From contig CP129486.1 in the NCBI GenBank assembly GCA_030584005.1, positions 371,556 to 435,555 on the forward strand: a stretch of DNA of 64,000 nt, written 5' to 3'. The stretch is from Bdellovibrionota bacterium (GTDB taxonomy: Bacteria; Bdellovibrionota_C; UBA2361; JAFLCA01). The notes under the pieces were generated by a model that did not search any database, was not told where the DNA came from, and saw only the letters and a program-made list of their open reading frames with translations. The position numbers and the translations under genes are program-made. This document shows positions 62,589 through 64,000 of the stretch, one piece after another (the first letter of the stretch is position 1; each line of letters opens with the position of its first letter).

Positions 62589-64000
62589 ATGTGCGGTTTT
62601 GTTGGCGTATATGGCCCGTCGGTGCCAAAACTTATCAAAACTCTAGAATCGTCAAGCGCTCAACTCGCGCATCGAGGACCGGATGCGCACGGAACTTTTA
62701 CCTCTCAGTCTGGCAATTGCATATTCGCGCACCGACGGCTAGCGATCCTAGATCTCGGGAGTGTCGCCTCGCAGCCAATGACCAGAGACGCATACACCTT
62801 GGTGTATAATGGCGAAATTTACAATCATATTTCTCTACGAGAAGCTCTTCCCAAAGTTAGATTTACTTCTCACGGAGACACCGAAACATTGCTTCAGCTG
62901 CTCGGCGTCAACGGCCTCGCTGGGCTATCAAAGTGTGAGGGAATGTTCGCCGGGGCAATGTATGATTCAAGAACCGACAGAGTTCTCTTGTTTCGTGACT
63001 CACTCGGTATAAAACCACTTTATCTGCTGACCCTTCCAGACTCGACAATAGTCTTCGGATCTGAAATTAAGGCTTTACTTCCTTTTCTGATAGACGCGCC
63101 CAAGCCTGACCATCTCTCCTTACTGAACTACCTGCAATTCGAAAACTTTGCTTCTTGGCAATCCCTGTTTCAAGGAATCTCTCCAATTAGGGCGGGTACT
63201 GTCGTGAGTGGATGCATGGCGCGGGGTAAAGTATCACTTCACACCGAAAGCTTTCGCTTCTGTCCGTCCTTGCAGTTCGACCGTACTTTTAGTTACGAGG
63301 ACTCGATCCGTAATGTAGAAAACACCCTTGATCGTGCGGTGCAGCAACATTTCTTGAGTGACGTACCCGTTGGACTCTCACTTTCGGGAGGAATCGACAG
63401 TTCTCTATTGGCGGCATTCGCAGTCAAGAACGGACACAACCCATTATGCTTTTGTGGTACTTTTCTTGAAAGCGATGAGTATTATAACGAATTCGGCCTT
63501 GCTCAAAATGTAGCAAAGGAATTGCAGCTTTCGCTTCGAAACGTGGGAATTCAACCCTCAGACCTGCCAAGATACTTCGACCAAATGATTTGGCACCTTG
63601 ATGAACCGCGCATGGGGATGGGTGCCTTCGCGCAGTTTATGGTGGCACGTAAAGCTGCGGAGGAGTGTCGTGTCATATTATCTGGACATGGCGGAGATGA
63701 GCTTTTTGCCGGGTATACGCAATGGCAAAGTCTTCATTTTTTAAAAAAGGTTCAATCAGGGAGAATTCACCTAATTTTCGGTCAATCTTTGCGCCAGGCT
63801 CCTTGGCACCTATTGACCATTGGTCGCGTTCTTCGGGGCGGTGGACCCTTTGGTCCAATTATCTTTCCGCTATCCGCCGTCCTGTGTAAGTCAGACAACC
63901 AGCTAAAATCGCCGTTCCTTTGGAACAAGTCACAGCCGATGGCTGACGCACTACAAGAATATTACCAGAACACCTATATTCAAGGGCTACTAATGGTAGA
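62589..64000 (+). CDS. asnB: Asparagine synthase (glutamine-hydrolysing), 3' end outside window (partial)
   Basis: This AsnB-type amidotransferase is open from the ATG at 62589 to the window edge (470 codons seen). The N-terminal glutaminase domain begins MCGFVGVYG with the catalytic Cys2 and has AHRGPDA and VYNGEIYNH. The synthetase domain has the PP-loop SLSGGIDSSLLAAF and GHGGDELFAGY. Such genes occur often in O-antigen loci, where some act on uronic acid amides rather than aspartate. It abuts the GT2 gene, so both are one operon. Confidence 0.92.
   Translation, partial: MCGFVGVYGPSVPKLIKTLESSSAQLAHRGPDAHGTFTSQSGNCIFAHRRLAILDLGSVASQPMTRDAYTLVYNGEIYNHISLREALPKVRFTSHGDTETLLQLLGVNGLAGLSKCEGMFAGAMYDSRTDRVLLFRDSLGIKPLYLLTLPDSTIVFGSEIKALLPFLIDAPKPDHLSLLNYLQFENFASWQSLFQGISPIRAGTVVSGCMARGKVSLHTESFRFCPSLQFDRTFSYEDSIRNVENTLDRAVQQHFLSDVPVGLSLSGGIDSSLLAAFAVKNGHNPLCFCGTFLESDEYYNEFGLAQNVAKELQLSLRNVGIQPSDLPRYFDQMIWHLDEPRMGMGAFAQFMVARKAAEECRVILSGHGGDELFAGYTQWQSLHFLKKVQSGRIHLIFGQSLRQAPWHLLTIGRVLRGGGPFGPIIFPLSAVLCKSDNQLKSPFLWNKSQPMADALQEYYQNTYIQGLLMV

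Overview
The window looks like a chromosome segment of a Gram-negative, rod-shaped, facultatively denitrifying bacterium. The outer membrane shows as a TonB-dependent receptor, an alginate-export-type porin and O-antigen genes. Cell shape shows as mreB-mreC-mreD-mrdA-rodA plus a bactofilin. Respiration of nitrogen oxides shows as NirS, a nitric-oxide-reductase-like heme-copper enzyme and NnrS. Frequent GTG/TTG starts, secreted proteins with Pro/Thr-rich linkers and dockerin-like repeats, a B12-dependent ribonucleotide reductase and several orphan families suggest an uncultured deltaproteobacterial-like lineage. The sequence alone does not fix the taxon.

Layout. (1) 1-14.4 kb is a nitrogen-oxide respiration island. 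It holds NnrS, a TonB receptor, cytochrome cd1 nitrite reductase with an extra fused cytochrome c domain, and a five-gene operon. That operon encodes a 51-residue membrane subunit, a CuA subunit II, a heme-copper subunit I lacking the active-site tyrosine, a SCO-type copper chaperone, and a cytochrome b/ferredoxin/MvhD fusion. A divergent Rrf2-type Fe-S regulator and an outer-membrane porin follow. A similar 21-base element with a GGAYA-N4-TRTCC core lies upstream of nirS, between the NOR operon and the Rrf2 gene, and upstream of the porin. (2) 14.4-27 kb is mixed: class II ribonucleotide reductase behind a tandem NrdR-box-like element, a CRP/FNR regulator, an M48 membrane protease, several proteins of unknown function, a cysteine-repeat secreted protein and a large dockerin-bearing secreted protein. 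(3) 27-38.5 kb is cell-envelope morphogenesis: rodA, mrdA, mreD, mreC, mreB, bL19, bactofilin and a stand-alone transpeptidase. A 61-base repeat precedes both mreB and mreC. (4) 38.9-43 kb has cysS, an ABC-2 exporter and a fused nucleotidyltransferase/HAD phosphatase. (5) 43-64 kb is an O-antigen/polysaccharide locus. It has GT-C-like membrane proteins, an O-antigen ligase, an initiating sugar transferase, two aminotransferases, a UDP-HexNAc 2-epimerase, a WbpB-WbpD fusion, glycosyltransferases, methyltransferases and a partial asparagine synthase. This part carries two decayed IS3-family elements and remnants of a second aminotransferase-epimerase gene pair, so it has been rearranged.

How the genes work together. 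NirS would make NO from nitrite. The NOR-like complex, with copper supplied through SCO, would reduce NO, and NnrS and the Rrf2 regulator would handle NO stress and sensing. In the polysaccharide locus, WbpI-, WbpE- and WbpB/WbpD-like proteins fit the UDP-ManNAc3NAcA pathway. The UDP-sugar 6-dehydrogenase (WbpA) is not in the window. No rRNA, tRNA or CRISPR array was recognised.
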